Origin: Ectothiorhodospiraceae bacterium WFHF3C12
Lineage (GTDB): Bacteria; Pseudomonadota; Gammaproteobacteria; Nitrococcales; Nitrococcaceae
Direction: 5' to 3'
NCBI GenBank assembly: GCA_013519935.1
Contig: JACDUA010000040.1
Location: 1-38,789 of the forward strand
DNA length: 38,789 nt
Shown: positions 17,951 through 26,590 of the stretch, piece after piece
How positions within the stretch are numbered: position 1 is the stretch's first letter
How the letters are laid out: every line of letters starts with the position of its first letter
Made by a program: the position numbers and the translations under genes
Notes under the pieces: generated by a model
What the model was told of the DNA's origin: nothing
Database searches by the model: none
The model's input: only the letters and a program-made list of their open reading frames with translations

Positions 17951-17995
17951 CGGTGATCAGGGACAATGCTCGGGACCCGGCGATAGGCCCCGCCG

Positions 17996-18037
17996 TTGAC
18001 ATCTGTCAACGGAATATGGGCAACTGTTTGCGATAGT
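17996..18037 (+). promoter_or_regulatory. FNR class II promoter of the GGDEF-EAL/fnr operon
   Basis: The FNR-type box TTGAC-ATCT-GTCAA (17996-18009, centre 18002.5) is a perfect palindrome in its half-sites. GATAGT (18032-18037, centre 18034.5) lies 32 bp away, a class II arrangement. Since the last gene of the operon encodes FNR, this implies autoregulation. Confidence 0.65.
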
Positions 18038-18070
18038 AATGACGATCCCACCACGTGGAAGGGCATGACC

Positions 18071-20332
18071 ATGCCCGTTGATACCGACGACGACTGGTAC
18101 GGCGTACTGCGTACCCAGGCCAAACAGCGGCTGCAGAGCCTCCTGGACGGTACGCCGGTGCGATTGCTCTCCAGCGCCGAGACCAGAGAGGTCATTCACG
18201 AGCTCCAGATCAACCAGGCCGAGCTGGAGATCCAGAACGAGGAACTGCGCCGCGCCCAGCACGCGCTGGAGGAGGCTCGCGACCGGTTCCGGGATCTCTA
18301 TGATTTCGCGCCTGTCGGATACCTGTCCGTGGACGCGGACGGACGCATTCAAGAGGCGAACCTGACCGCGGCGGCGCTCCTGGGCCTGCCCCGATCCGCG
18401 CTGACCGGTACTCGCCTGTTCCGCTGGGTTCACGCGGATGACCGCGCCGCCTACGTAAACCACCGCAGGGCCGTGCTCGAGGACGGCAACGACCAGGACT
18501 GTGAAATACGCCTCGTCCCGGAAACCGGCGAGGGACGCTTCGTGCGCCTTGATAGTGTCGCTGTCGTGAACGCCGAAGGGCGGGCCACGGGGTTCCACAC
18601 CGCGCTCACCGATGTCTCGCCGCAGAAGGTTTTCGAGCAACGCTGGCGGATTGCCGATTCCGTCATCGAGACCAGCGGCGAGGGCGTCGTGGTGCTGGAC
18701 GCCGAGCGGCGCATGACCAGGGTGAACCGTGCCTTCGCCGACCAGTGCATGCGCCCGACGGGGGCCCTGGCTGGCCAGGATCTGCGCGAGCTGGTGGCGA
18801 CTATGGACGATGCCCGTGAGCTCGATTCGGCCTGGCTCTCGGTGCAAGAGGGCGGGAGCTGGAGCGGCGAGCTCCGCCTGGCTCGGCCCGACGGCACATC
18901 GCTGCCCGTCCGTGCGTCGATCACGACCGTGGATAGCGGGCCCCGGGGACTGAGCCAAGCGGCGGCGTTTTTCGTCGACGTCTCCGAGCTCAAGCAAAGC
19001 CAAGAGGCGATGCGTTACCGCGCCCATTTCGACGCCATTACCGGGTTGCCCAATCGCATGCTGCTGGCCGACCGGCTCGCGGAGGCCGCCAAGGAAGCCA
19101 TGCGGCACGAGAACCAGATGGCCTTCCTGTTGATCGACCTCGACAGCTTCAAGCAGGTCAACGACGACCTGGGACACGCGGCTGGGGACGAGCTGCTGCG
19201 GGAACTGGCGTCCCGGCTGGCGGGATGCGTGCGTGAGCACGACACCGTCGGGCGGCTCGCGGGGGACGAATTCGCCATTGTGCTGGGTGATATCGATGCG
19301 CCCGAAGACATAGCCACCGTGGCGGAGAAACTCGTACACGCCCTGGCGAGCCCCTACCGGATCGACGGCGCCGAGGTGCCGTGCACCGCCAGCATCGGCA
19401 TCGCCGTCTTCCCGTCGGATACCCGCGAGCTCGATCGGCTGCAGCGCTACGCCGACATGGCCATGTACCGGGCCAAGCGGGAAGGGCGGGGGCATTACCG
19501 GTTCTTCGACGAGTCCATGAGCCGGAGCGTCGAGTCCAGGATGCGCACGCGCACCGATCTTGCAATGGCGCTGCAGCGGGGTGAATTCGAGCTGCTCTAT
19601 CAGCCGATCTTCAACTGCGAGACGCGTCGACCCGTGGGGGCCGAGGCGCTGCTTCGCTGGCGCCACCCGCAGAAAGGCCTCCTCAATCCCGACGCCTTTC
19701 TGGCGCTGGCCGAGGAGACCGGCCAGATCCGGGCACTGGGGGAATGGGTCGTCCGGGAGGCCGGGAAGGCCTTCGCGGATTGGCCGACGCGGGAGGACGG
19801 TTCAGCGCCATTCATTTCCGTCAATCTGTCACCCCGGCAATGCACCTCGCCCAATGCCCGGGACCAGCTCCTTCGGTCAGTCCGCGAAGCCGGCTTTCCG
19901 CCGGGCTGCTTCGCCGTCGAAGTGACCGAGCACTGCGCCCTGGAATCCAGTGGCGCGCTCTCCTGCATGCGCGAGCTCCAGGCAAGCGGGGTACGTCTGG
20001 TCATGGACGACTTCGGCACTGGCTATTCGGCGCTCGGCCTGCTGCGCCAGCTCCCTTTTGACGCCGTGAAGATCGACCGCAGCTTCGTCGAGGGCATCGA
20101 GTCGGACGGCTTCGCGGCGCATCTGGTGGACACCGTCATATACATGGCCAAGGGGCTGGGGTTTGACGTCGTCGCCGAAGGGGTCGAGACTGAGGAACAG
20201 CTTGCCTTTCTCCGCGAGCGCGGCTGCGAGTTCGTTCAGGGCTATCTGCTCGGCGAGCCGATGCCTCCGGAGCCTTTCCTCGCCCTTCTCGAGGCGTGCG
20301 CCACCCAAGTTTCCCGCGAGGACGGCCTATGA
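18071..20332 (+). CDS. PAS-PAS-GGDEF-EAL c-di-GMP turnover protein
   Basis: A 753-residue cytoplasmic protein. The start at 18071 is chosen because GGAAGGG lies 7 nt upstream; the ATG at 18065 is too close. Order: an N-terminal coiled coil (HELQINQAELEIQNEELRRAQ), PAS1 at about 75-190 (FAPVGYLSVDADGRIQEAN), PAS2 at about 195-310, GGDEF at about 325-480 and EAL at about 500-745. The cyclase signature is AGDEF rather than GGDEF, while the phosphodiesterase residues are intact (EALLRW near 524, DDFGTGYSAL near 645, KIDRSF). The protein may therefore mainly degrade c-di-GMP, though AGDEF variants can be active. Its stop overlaps the fnr start (ATGA), and an FNR promoter precedes it. Confidence 0.92.
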   Translation: MPVDTDDDWYGVLRTQAKQRLQSLLDGTPVRLLSSAETREVIHELQINQAELEIQNEELRRAQHALEEARDRFRDLYDFAPVGYLSVDADGRIQEANLTAAALLGLPRSALTGTRLFRWVHADDRAAYVNHRRAVLEDGNDQDCEIRLVPETGEGRFVRLDSVAVVNAEGRATGFHTALTDVSPQKVFEQRWRIADSVIETSGEGVVVLDAERRMTRVNRAFADQCMRPTGALAGQDLRELVATMDDARELDSAWLSVQEGGSWSGELRLARPDGTSLPVRASITTVDSGPRGLSQAAAFFVDVSELKQSQEAMRYRAHFDAITGLPNRMLLADRLAEAAKEAMRHENQMAFLLIDLDSFKQVNDDLGHAAGDELLRELASRLAGCVREHDTVGRLAGDEFAIVLGDIDAPEDIATVAEKLVHALASPYRIDGAEVPCTASIGIAVFPSDTRELDRLQRYADMAMYRAKREGRGHYRFFDESMSRSVESRMRTRTDLAMALQRGEFELLYQPIFNCETRRPVGAEALLRWRHPQKGLLNPDAFLALAEETGQIRALGEWVVREAGKAFADWPTREDGSAPFISVNLSPRQCTSPNARDQLLRSVREAGFPPGCFAVEVTEHCALESSGALSCMRELQASGVRLVMDDFGTGYSALGLLRQLPFDAVKIDRSFVEGIESDGFAAHLVDTVIYMAKGLGFDVVAEGVETEEQLAFLRERGCEFVQGYLLGEPMPPEPFLALLEACATQVSREDGL

Positions 20333-21141
20333 GCCGCAAATCCACAGGGCATCGAGGGCACCGGGATGCCGCGACGAGCGCACCCCGAAAGAGCGGGACG
20401 CAGCCGACATTCGGCTCCGAATGCGCGGACTGCGCCTTCCGCCAGGTCTGCCTGCCCGCCGGGCTGGCGGGGGCGAATCTCGAGCGTTTCGGAGCCATCG
20501 TTCAGCACCCGCGGCTGATCCAGAAGCGGGTTTCCCTGCAGACGCCCGGCGCTGCTCCGGAATACGCCTTCGCCATCCGCGCGGGTTCGATCAAGACCCA
20601 CATCACCAATGAGGCTGGCGAGGATCAGGTCACCGGCGTATGGATGGCCGGGGAGGTGGTCGGACTGGAGAACCTCGGGGGTACCACCCAGTCCGGCTAT
20701 CAGACCGAACGCCACACACTGCTCTGCCGCATACCCCTGCGGCGCCTGGTCGCTCTCAGCGCCGAGATGCCGGCGCTGCAGCACCAGATGCTGCGGCTTC
20801 TGAGCCAGGAGATCGTCCAGACCGAGATCCACCAGCGCGCCATCGCCGGCATGCGTGCTGAGAAGCGACTGGCGTTCATGTTGCTGGATATCGCTGCGCG
20901 CAACCTTCGCAACGGGGGATCCGAGAGCCACTTCGAGCTGCCCATCCGCCACGGCGAGCTGGCGAATCTGCTGGGTCTGGCCCACGAGACGCTGAGCCGG
21001 GTCTTCAGTCAGCTTACCGGACAGGGCCTTCTCGAATGCGAAGGCCGGGAGGTCCGTCTTCGTGACATCACCGGCCTGGAGCGCATGGTTGGAGTGTCGC
21101 CGCGAGACGCCCACGAGCAACCGCGCGCGAGGGGCGCGTAG
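20329..21141 (+). CDS. fnr: FNR/ANR-type [4Fe-4S] oxygen-sensing transcription regulator
   Basis: A 270-residue CRP/FNR-family regulator. The start at 20329 overlaps the upstream stop as ATGA, indicating translational coupling. The cluster ligands match FNR: C32-x2-C35-x5-C41 near the N-terminus and a fourth, Cys133, in LLCRIPL. A cyclic-nucleotide-type beta roll and a dimer helix follow. The recognition helix (209-229) carries E220, S223 and R224, the residues that read TTGAT in E. coli FNR. Without oxygen the cluster-bearing dimer should bind TTGAT-type boxes, seven or more of which occur around it in this window. The N-terminus has about 25 extra basic residues compared with E. coli FNR. 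Confidence 0.92.
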   Translation: MSRKSTGHRGHRDAATSAPRKSGTQPTFGSECADCAFRQVCLPAGLAGANLERFGAIVQHPRLIQKRVSLQTPGAAPEYAFAIRAGSIKTHITNEAGEDQVTGVWMAGEVVGLENLGGTTQSGYQTERHTLLCRIPLRRLVALSAEMPALQHQMLRLLSQEIVQTEIHQRAIAGMRAEKRLAFMLLDIAARNLRNGGSESHFELPIRHGELANLLGLAHETLSRVFSQLTGQGLLECEGREVRLRDITGLERMVGVSPRDAHEQPRARGA

Positions 21142-21207
21142 CGACCGGCGATTCAGGCCAGCAACTCGCCCCTTACGCGGGACGACGACACGGCCTGGTC
21201 GCAGGGA

Positions 21208-22947
21208 TTAATGCCCCTGGCGCGCCAATGGATCCTGTCCCGCGGACGTCACGCAGCAGTCGCGACCGGCACGTTTGGCTTCGTAAAGGGCCTGATCCGC
21301 CCGCTCGAGCAGGGCCTCGGGCGTCTCGCCGGCGTGAAGGCTCGCCACGCCGGCGCTGACCGTTATGCCCGTATGAACGTCCGCCGCCGGGTTGAACGAC
21401 AGCGCCGCGATCGCGATGCGGACCCGCTCGGCAATGGCCGCGCTGGTTTCCAGATCCGCCGCCGGCAGCAATACCGCGAACTCCTCGCCGCCGAATCGAC
21501 ACGGGATGTCGCCGTCCCGGACCTGCTCCTGCAATGTCCGGCCGACCGTTCGCAGCACGACGTCGCCCGCCGGATGTCCCCACGTGTCGTTCCAGGCCTT
21601 GAAGTGATCGATATCGATGACGATCAGACCCAATGGCTCGCGCCTGTCCCGGCTCTCGTCGACAGCCCGGCTCAGGGCAGCCTGGAAGTGGCGCCGGTTG
21701 TGCAGGCCGGTGAGGGCGTCGGTGAGGCTCATGCGGATATATTGCTGGCTCTGGGCCGTGAGGTAGGCGCGTTCCGACTCCAGGCGCTTCACGCGGTACG
21801 CCAGGGCCATGGACAGCAGAATCGCCTCGACCGCCGAAGCCATCGGATAGGCATGGACAGTGAAGGCGTTGTATGGGAGGAGGCCGTTATACAGTCCCAG
21901 GTGGATGATCAGTCCGGCAATCAGAAACAACCAGGCCGGAAGCACGAAGTACACGGGCTTGAAGCCGCGCAGCAACGCCCGGAGGGCAACAAACAGCACG
22001 GTTCCCGCGCTGAGCAGCCCCATGACCGAATCATACTGGATGCTGAAGCCCTCACTGGCCACGGTACTGACGGGCAGGGCACCGGCGACGACCAGCAGAT
22101 TCACGCGGATGAGCCTGTCCGCGAAGGGGTCGCGCTGATACGTCAGCAGGAAATTGCGGTTGAACAATAACGATGCGCTCGTGACGAGGCAGATTACCGC
22201 GGTGACGAATACGAACACGCCGCGTTCGGAGGCATCCGGGGTCACGCCTATGCGGATGCCCCAGTTCAACGCCACGAAGCAGGCCGTGAGGGCAATGAAA
22301 AGCGTGTACCAGAGGTAGCTTCGATCACGCAGCGTGGCCCACAGGAAGGCGTTGTACAGCACCAGCGCCCCGATGATGCCGAAGTAGAGTCCCATCAACG
22401 CGGAGCGCAGCTGCTCCTCGGCGAGAAAAGCCCTGGGTGTATAGGCGGTCGGCTCAAGAAGCAGGGGGCCGTAGGACCTCAGCCTGAGGAAGTACAGGTC
22501 GCCCTCCGCGCCCGGGTCGGGCAGAACGAACAAAGGCCGTCTGCCGACAGTCACTTCGCCGCTCAACGACGAGACGACATTCGCCCGCCGGATTTTCTCC
22601 CATCCCCCGTCCGCCCGCCGATAGAGCTCGGCCACCTGGAATTTGTGCCAGTCGAGGTGGAGCAGGGGGCGTCCGGTTGCGTCGGCGAAGGACCCTGGAA
22701 CGGAAAAGCGCAGCCATGCCGACGTGTCGACGATGCCGAGATTCACCGCCTCGCTGCGAACTCGCGTGAACACGCCTCGTTCGTACGCCCGGGAAGCCTC
22801 CGAGGGTGTCCATCCCTCGGGGGGCTCCAGGGCATATGCGCCATTCTCCAGTACTGGTATGGCCTCACGGCCGAGCTCTGACGCCGTCGCGGGCATCGCC
22901 AGAGACAGCAGGATGAAACCGGCCAGAGACAGAAACAATACGCGCAT
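21208..22947 (-). CDS. 7TMR-DISM diguanylate cyclase
   Basis: A 579-residue membrane sensor. The start at 22947 gives a signal peptide (MRVLFLSLAGFILLSLAMPATAS). A periplasmic 7TMR-DISM extracellular beta domain follows (SAWLRFSVPG, LDWHKFQVAELYRRADGGW), then seven hydrophobic helices (about 205-385), a short coiled coil, and a C-terminal GGDEF domain with the intact signature GGEEF, DALTGLHNRRHF at its start and VIDIDHFKAWND for metal binding. It should make c-di-GMP in response to an external, possibly carbohydrate-like, ligand. No strong ribosome site is seen before the chosen start. It is convergent with fnr. Confidence 0.9.
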   Translation of the reverse strand: MRVLFLSLAGFILLSLAMPATASELGREAIPVLENGAYALEPPEGWTPSEASRAYERGVFTRVRSEAVNLGIVDTSAWLRFSVPGSFADATGRPLLHLDWHKFQVAELYRRADGGWEKIRRANVVSSLSGEVTVGRRPLFVLPDPGAEGDLYFLRLRSYGPLLLEPTAYTPRAFLAEEQLRSALMGLYFGIIGALVLYNAFLWATLRDRSYLWYTLFIALTACFVALNWGIRIGVTPDASERGVFVFVTAVICLVTSASLLFNRNFLLTYQRDPFADRLIRVNLLVVAGALPVSTVASEGFSIQYDSVMGLLSAGTVLFVALRALLRGFKPVYFVLPAWLFLIAGLIIHLGLYNGLLPYNAFTVHAYPMASAVEAILLSMALAYRVKRLESERAYLTAQSQQYIRMSLTDALTGLHNRRHFQAALSRAVDESRDRREPLGLIVIDIDHFKAWNDTWGHPAGDVVLRTVGRTLQEQVRDGDIPCRFGGEEFAVLLPAADLETSAAIAERVRIAIAALSFNPAADVHTGITVSAGVASLHAGETPEALLERADQALYEAKRAGRDCCVTSAGQDPLARQGH

Positions 22948-23407
22948 AGAAGTCAGGCGGGATCGGGGCCGGTGCGGCGACACGGCAAACCGAACCCATG
23001 ACGGCCTTTTACCATTCTCTTGGAGGAGATTCTGATCAGTCGGTTTATGGAAGCGCTCAAGTCTAATAGAAACGCTCACGCGCTCCGAGGGGCTGGCACA
23101 ATCCGTGCCGGCCTCACGCTGGTGACCCACGTTCTTTGGCAACCCCGGACCGGGGAAAGCCCGAAACGAAATCAGCGCAATGGGGCGCCTACGCAGGTTC
23201 CGACTGGGCTCGAAACCCAAGGCCTTCTAAAATCAAGGGGTTGGAAAGCCTTTCCAGCCAGACCTTCGCGTTCTTCCAGGTACAAGTGGAACTCTAGGGT
23301 ACTTTCCGATCAAGGCTGAAGTATGAATGCCAACCCGTTGTTATAAAACGACTGATACTCTACTTGCACGCGAAGAAATCCGGCGAGACCCCGAGGCAGA
23401 CAACTTC
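22948..23407. other. Intergenic region upstream of the diguanylate cyclase
   Basis: 460 bp without a supportable gene. It contains a small palindrome TGGAAAGCCTTTCCA (23242-23256) and a T-arm-like stem (TGGG, CTCGAAA, CCCA near 23207-23221) that does not extend into a tRNA. A -10-like TTATAA (about 23340) faces away from both neighbours. No FNR box and no recognisable c-di-GMP riboswitch core were found. Confidence 0.45.
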
Positions 23408-23815
23408 CTAGCTACCCCCGCCTTGCCAACGAAGCTGTATGATCTCGAACAGGCTGGCGGCGAGTGCCTTCGCGCCTTCCTTCTCAGCCTCGGCGGCGAT
23501 CTCTTCGAGCTCCGCCCCCCGGTCTATTGCCGCCGCGGTCCCGCTGGAATCCGATAGATAGCCCCGGTACTCGCGCAGCAGTTCGTCCGCTGATTCCCGA
23601 AGCGGGTCGTGCTCCCCCTGAGCTGTGCCGGGCAACTCCATCTGTTGCGCGATGAAAAGGGCGGCGGCCAGTTCATGGAGGCCTTCCTCGGTCGCGATCT
23701 CCGAGATATCCGCAAGGTCGGCGCTACGCTGGACGGCTTCCCGCGTGCGGCTTGACGCCGGGAGATGGTCCACCACACTGGCGAGCATTGCCTGAACTTC
23801 ATCTTTCGCGTCCAT
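23408..23815 (-). CDS. Small helical protein with internal duplication, FNR-linked
   Basis: A 135-residue acidic protein of unknown function. The start at 23815 follows GGGAGAG. Two segments look alike: about 33-60 (containing ISEIATEEGLHELAAALF) and about 98-128 (containing LEEIAAEAEKEGAKALAASL). Each predicts an amphipathic helical hairpin ending in an A-A-x-L-F pattern, so the protein probably arose by duplication of a helical unit. No Cys, no signal peptide, no membrane segment. An FNR-type box lies upstream, placing it in the same regulon as polX and the usp genes. I do not recognise the family. Confidence 0.75.
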   Translation of the reverse strand: MDAKDEVQAMLASVVDHLPASSRTREAVQRSADLADISEIATEEGLHELAAALFIAQQMELPGTAQGEHDPLRESADELLREYRGYLSDSSGTAAAIDRGAELEEIAAEAEKEGAKALAASLFEIIQLRWQGGGS

Positions 23816-23860
23816 CTTCGTCTCTCCCTGAAACCACGATCTGCCAACCAACAGACAAGC

Positions 23861-23902
23861 AGTTTCGCGCCAAGCGCGGCAAGCGGGGTTGACCGATATC
23901 AA
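23861..23902 (-). promoter_or_regulatory. FNR box upstream of the small helical protein
   Basis: TTGAC-CGAT-ATCAA (23889-23902, centre 23895.5) matches the FNR consensus in 9 of 10 positions. At the class II distance the minus strand holds GAAACT (23861-23866), a poor -10 (3/6). The box is good; the promoter assignment is weaker. Confidence 0.5.
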
Positions 23903-23965
23903 ATGATGCTCTGAGCGGCCGACCCCGGGAGCAGGGTATCCCGATACTAGACGAGGCGCTGTTCA

Positions 23966-24001
23966 AGGCGCTGATAGGGCACTGCCCACCTATCAGCGCC
24001 T
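23966..24001. terminator. Long perfect hairpin downstream of polX
   Basis: AGGCGCTGATAGG (23966-23978) and CCTATCAGCGCCT (23989-24001) form a 13-bp perfect stem with a 10-nt loop. It lies between the polX stop and the promoter of the next gene. No T run follows, so it could be a Rho-assisted terminator or an mRNA 3'-end structure. Confidence 0.45.
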
Positions 24002-24072
24002 GGGCCGCGCAGCAGGATGGGAGCCAGAAGACGCATCTTGACGGCGCCGTCGGGTATTGAGCACTCCCGCGG

Positions 24073-25794
24073 TCATGCCCTTCGCAACAGCTTGCGCAGC
24101 GCCGGCAACCGGCGCGTGTTGATGATGTCGTCTGCCGTCAACCAGCCACGTCGGGCTTGCTCCACGCCAAAGCGCATATAGTCGAGGTTGTCCGTCGAAT
24201 GGGCATCCGTGCAGATCGCAACCTTCACACCCATGTCCCGCGCCATCCGCCGATGAGCGTCGATCAGGTCGAAGCGCGACGGCTGGGCGTTGAGCTCCAT
24301 GTGACAGCCGCGTTCCGCCGCCTCTTCCATGAGGGCTTCCATGTCGACCTCATAGGGCTCGCGCTCGTTGATCAAACGCCCCGTAGGATGACCGAGAATC
24401 GTGAAACAGGGGTCGTCCATGGCGCGGATGATGCGCTCGGTCTGTTTCTTCCGCGAAAGCTCGCGGTGGTAGTGAACCGAGCAGACCGTCAGGTCGAGCT
24501 CCTCTAGCACCGAATCCGGCAGGTCCAGTTGGCCATCCTCCAGGATGTCCACCTCGCAACCCTTGAGCAGGGTGATGTCGCGCAGCTCGTCGTTGAGCGC
24601 GTCGATGGATTCGAGCTGCTTCCGGAGCCGTTTTTCATCCAGGCCCCGGGCCATGGTCACCCGTTTGGAGTGATCCGTGATCGCCAGGTATTCATAACCC
24701 CTGTCCGCCGCCGCCCGGGCCATTTCGCGCAGGGTGGCGTGGCCGTCGGTGGCGTTGGTGTGTGCGTGCAGGTCGCCGCGGATGTCGTCCATCGTCACCA
24801 GCTCGGGGAGCTGTCCGGCTTCTGCCGCCTCCACCTCGCCGGTGTTCTCTCTCAGCTCGGGCTCGATATAAGCCAGTCCGACCTGCTCGTAGACGGACTT
24901 CTCCGTACGCCCGGCAACGTACTCGTTATCCTTGAACAGCCCGTACTCGTTGAGCTTGAGACCGCGCTGCGCCGCGCGCGTCCGGATCTCCACGTTATGG
25001 GCCTTGGAGCCAGTGAAATAGCACAGGGCGGCGCCATAGCTGCGCCCCGGCACCAGGCGGAGGTCCACCTGCAGCCCCGTGCGCAGGCGCACGGTGGAGC
25101 GGGTCGTTCCCTTGGACACGACTTCTTCCACCTCGGGGTAGTCGACGAAGCGGTTCATGACCTGCGCGCCGTCCTCGGTAACCGCCAGCAGGTCCAGGTC
25201 TCCCACCGTTTCCTTACGCCGGCGGTAGCTGCCGGCCACGGTCACCTTGCTTATGCCTTCGAGCCCGCGCAGGTAGTCCGCCAGGGACTCGGCAATCTCG
25301 GTGGCCTCGGACAGCTTCGTCCGCCTTCCCGAGCTCGTGAGCTGCTCCAGGCCCGCGAGAATCTTCGCCTCCGTTTTCTCTCCGAAGCCTTCCAGCTCCT
25401 GCACCTTGCCCGCCTTGGCCGCCCTGGAAAGATCCGCCAGGGTCTTGATGCCCAGCTCCCTGTAGAGCTGCTTCACCCGCCGCGGCCCCAATTGATCGAT
25501 GCGCATCAACTCGGTCAGCTGAACCGGTACGCGTTTCTCCTCGTCCTGCAGCGCTGACAGCTCGCCCGTCTTCACGAGCTCTTCGATCTTCCGGGCCAGG
25601 TCCTCGCCGATGCCGTAGATCTCGGAGAGATCCTCACCCCGCTCGACCATTTCCGCCACGCTATGCGCCATGCCTTCCACGATACGGGCGGCATTCCGGT
25701 ACGCTCGAACCCGGAATGGGTTGGCGTCTTCGATCTCCAGCAGATCCGCCAGCAGATTGAACTGCCGCGCGATTTCGGCGTTGTGCACGGTCAT
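24073..25794 (-). CDS. polX: DNA polymerase/3'-5' exonuclease PolX
   Basis: A 573-residue family X DNA polymerase of normal bacterial length. The N-terminal 8-kDa-like helical domain with HhH motifs (IYGIGEDLARKI, LGPRRVKQLY, LEGFGEKTEAKIL) binds gapped DNA. The palm has GSYRRRKETVGDLDLL (188-203), with Asp199 and Asp201, and the third Asp in VDLRLV (about 244). The C-terminal PHP domain (DLHAHTNATDG, from 341) provides Mn-dependent 3'-5' exonuclease. It fills short gaps in base-excision and end-joining repair. The FNR-type promoter upstream is an unusual control for a repair polymerase and links it to the stress regulon. Confidence 0.95.
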   Translation of the reverse strand: MTVHNAEIARQFNLLADLLEIEDANPFRVRAYRNAARIVEGMAHSVAEMVERGEDLSEIYGIGEDLARKIEELVKTGELSALQDEEKRVPVQLTELMRIDQLGPRRVKQLYRELGIKTLADLSRAAKAGKVQELEGFGEKTEAKILAGLEQLTSSGRRTKLSEATEIAESLADYLRGLEGISKVTVAGSYRRRKETVGDLDLLAVTEDGAQVMNRFVDYPEVEEVVSKGTTRSTVRLRTGLQVDLRLVPGRSYGAALCYFTGSKAHNVEIRTRAAQRGLKLNEYGLFKDNEYVAGRTEKSVYEQVGLAYIEPELRENTGEVEAAEAGQLPELVTMDDIRGDLHAHTNATDGHATLREMARAAADRGYEYLAITDHSKRVTMARGLDEKRLRKQLESIDALNDELRDITLLKGCEVDILEDGQLDLPDSVLEELDLTVCSVHYHRELSRKKQTERIIRAMDDPCFTILGHPTGRLINEREPYEVDMEALMEEAAERGCHMELNAQPSRFDLIDAHRRMARDMGVKVAICTDAHSTDNLDYMRFGVEQARRGWLTADDIINTRRLPALRKLLRRA

Positions 25795-25842
25795 GATGAG
25801 CTTGTTCGACCCCGCGCTGGCGCGCTTCTCGCGGAAATACTC

Positions 25843-25884
25843 AACATAGAACGCCTGCCTGCCAAACCCGTTGATTCAGGTCAT
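25843..25884 (-). promoter_or_regulatory. FNR class II promoter of polX
   Basis: FNR-type box TTGAT-TCAG-GTCAT (25871-25884, centre 25877.5). On the minus strand TATGTT (25843-25848, centre 25845.5; 4/6) lies exactly 32 bp away. Predicted transcript leader is about 40 nt. Confidence 0.55.
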
Positions 25885-25999
25885 TCCCGCGATGCCTCAT
25901 GGGGAGCTGGAACGAGCAGTACCGCGGGCGGCCGGCTCCGGCGCGGCGGGCCGCTGCGATCGCGCCTCCTCGTCGAAGTGGGGGAGGGGCGCTTTATCG

Positions 26000-26041
26000 T
26001 TGACCATCGTCAACACGGGTATTCAGAGAAGGTGCTGAAGT
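26000..26041 (+). promoter_or_regulatory. FNR box upstream of usp
   Basis: TTGAC-CATC-GTCAA (26000-26013, centre 26006.5) has palindromic half-sites. TGAAGT (26036-26041) occupies the class II -10 position but is only a 3/6 match. This is the second FNR box in the polX-usp divergent region, each placed for its own gene. Confidence 0.5.
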
Positions 26042-26080
26042 GACGGAAGTCGCCGCGATTGACCGGTGGAGGCAACTGAC

Positions 26081-26590
26081 ATGGCGAGCGACGAACGGAT
26101 ACTCGTTGCGGTTGACGACAGTCCTGAGGCGAAACGGACGGTGGATTTAGTCGCGCGAGTCGTCGGGGCTGGCTTCAACGCTCGAATCTCGCTTTACCAT
26201 CGGCTGCCACCCCTGCCGCCCAGCCTGAGAGAGCGGGGCGGGTCGGAGGATCCCGAAGGGGAAGAAAGACTGCGGCAGGAAGAAAACAGTCAAATTGAAG
26301 CCTGGCTTCGTGGTGTGGAAGCCCATGCCCAGCGATTGCTGCACAGTTACCAGCATCAGTTGATCGAAGCCGGTGTCCCGGAACAGCGCATCGAATCCCG
26401 CATCGACCGGGACGTTTCATCCGACGAGCCCCTGACCCGGGCCCTGCGGCGCATGGCGAGCAAGCACGAATGCCGGACGATCGCGCTCGCACGCGGGTAC
26501 CTGAACGCGATTGAAGACCTTTTCCACCGCCACACCAGCGACACGCTCGTTCGCGCGGGCCAGGGTGTCGCATTATGGGTCGTGGAGTAG
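26081..26590 (+). CDS. Universal stress protein-like protein
   Basis: A 169-residue UspA-superfamily protein. The start at 26081 follows GGAGG with 8-nt spacing; an in-frame GTG at 26066 has no ribosome site. The first strand and pocket Asp are clear (ILVAVDDSPEAKRTVDLVARV). A charged helical insertion (about 45-85) follows. The C-terminal half has ECRTIALARGYLNAIEDLFHRHTSDTLV in place of the ATP motif G-x2-G-x9-G-(S/T), so it is probably of the non-ATP-binding type. An FNR box lies upstream. It is the last chromosomal gene before the prophage and the dif junction. Confidence 0.8.
   Translation: MASDERILVAVDDSPEAKRTVDLVARVVGAGFNARISLYHRLPPLPPSLRERGGSEDPEGEERLRQEENSQIEAWLRGVEAHAQRLLHSYQHQLIEAGVPEQRIESRIDRDVSSDEPLTRALRRMASKHECRTIALARGYLNAIEDLFHRHTSDTLVRAGQGVALWVVE

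Noticed and set aside
23195..23230. T-arm-like stem-loop (TGGG, CTCGAAA, CCCA) suggesting a tRNA or tRNA fragment
   Set aside because: No matching acceptor, D or anticodon arms at the right distances on either strand, and the loop starts with C instead of TT.
22948..23407. Possible c-di-GMP riboswitch upstream of the diguanylate cyclase
   Set aside because: Several GC hairpins are present but the conserved core of neither known class could be matched, and the region has no clear relation to a start codon.
23327..23557. Plus-strand 76-codon frame with a nearby TTATAA
   Set aside because: Overlaps the minus-strand small helical gene, has no ribosome site and no recognisable product.
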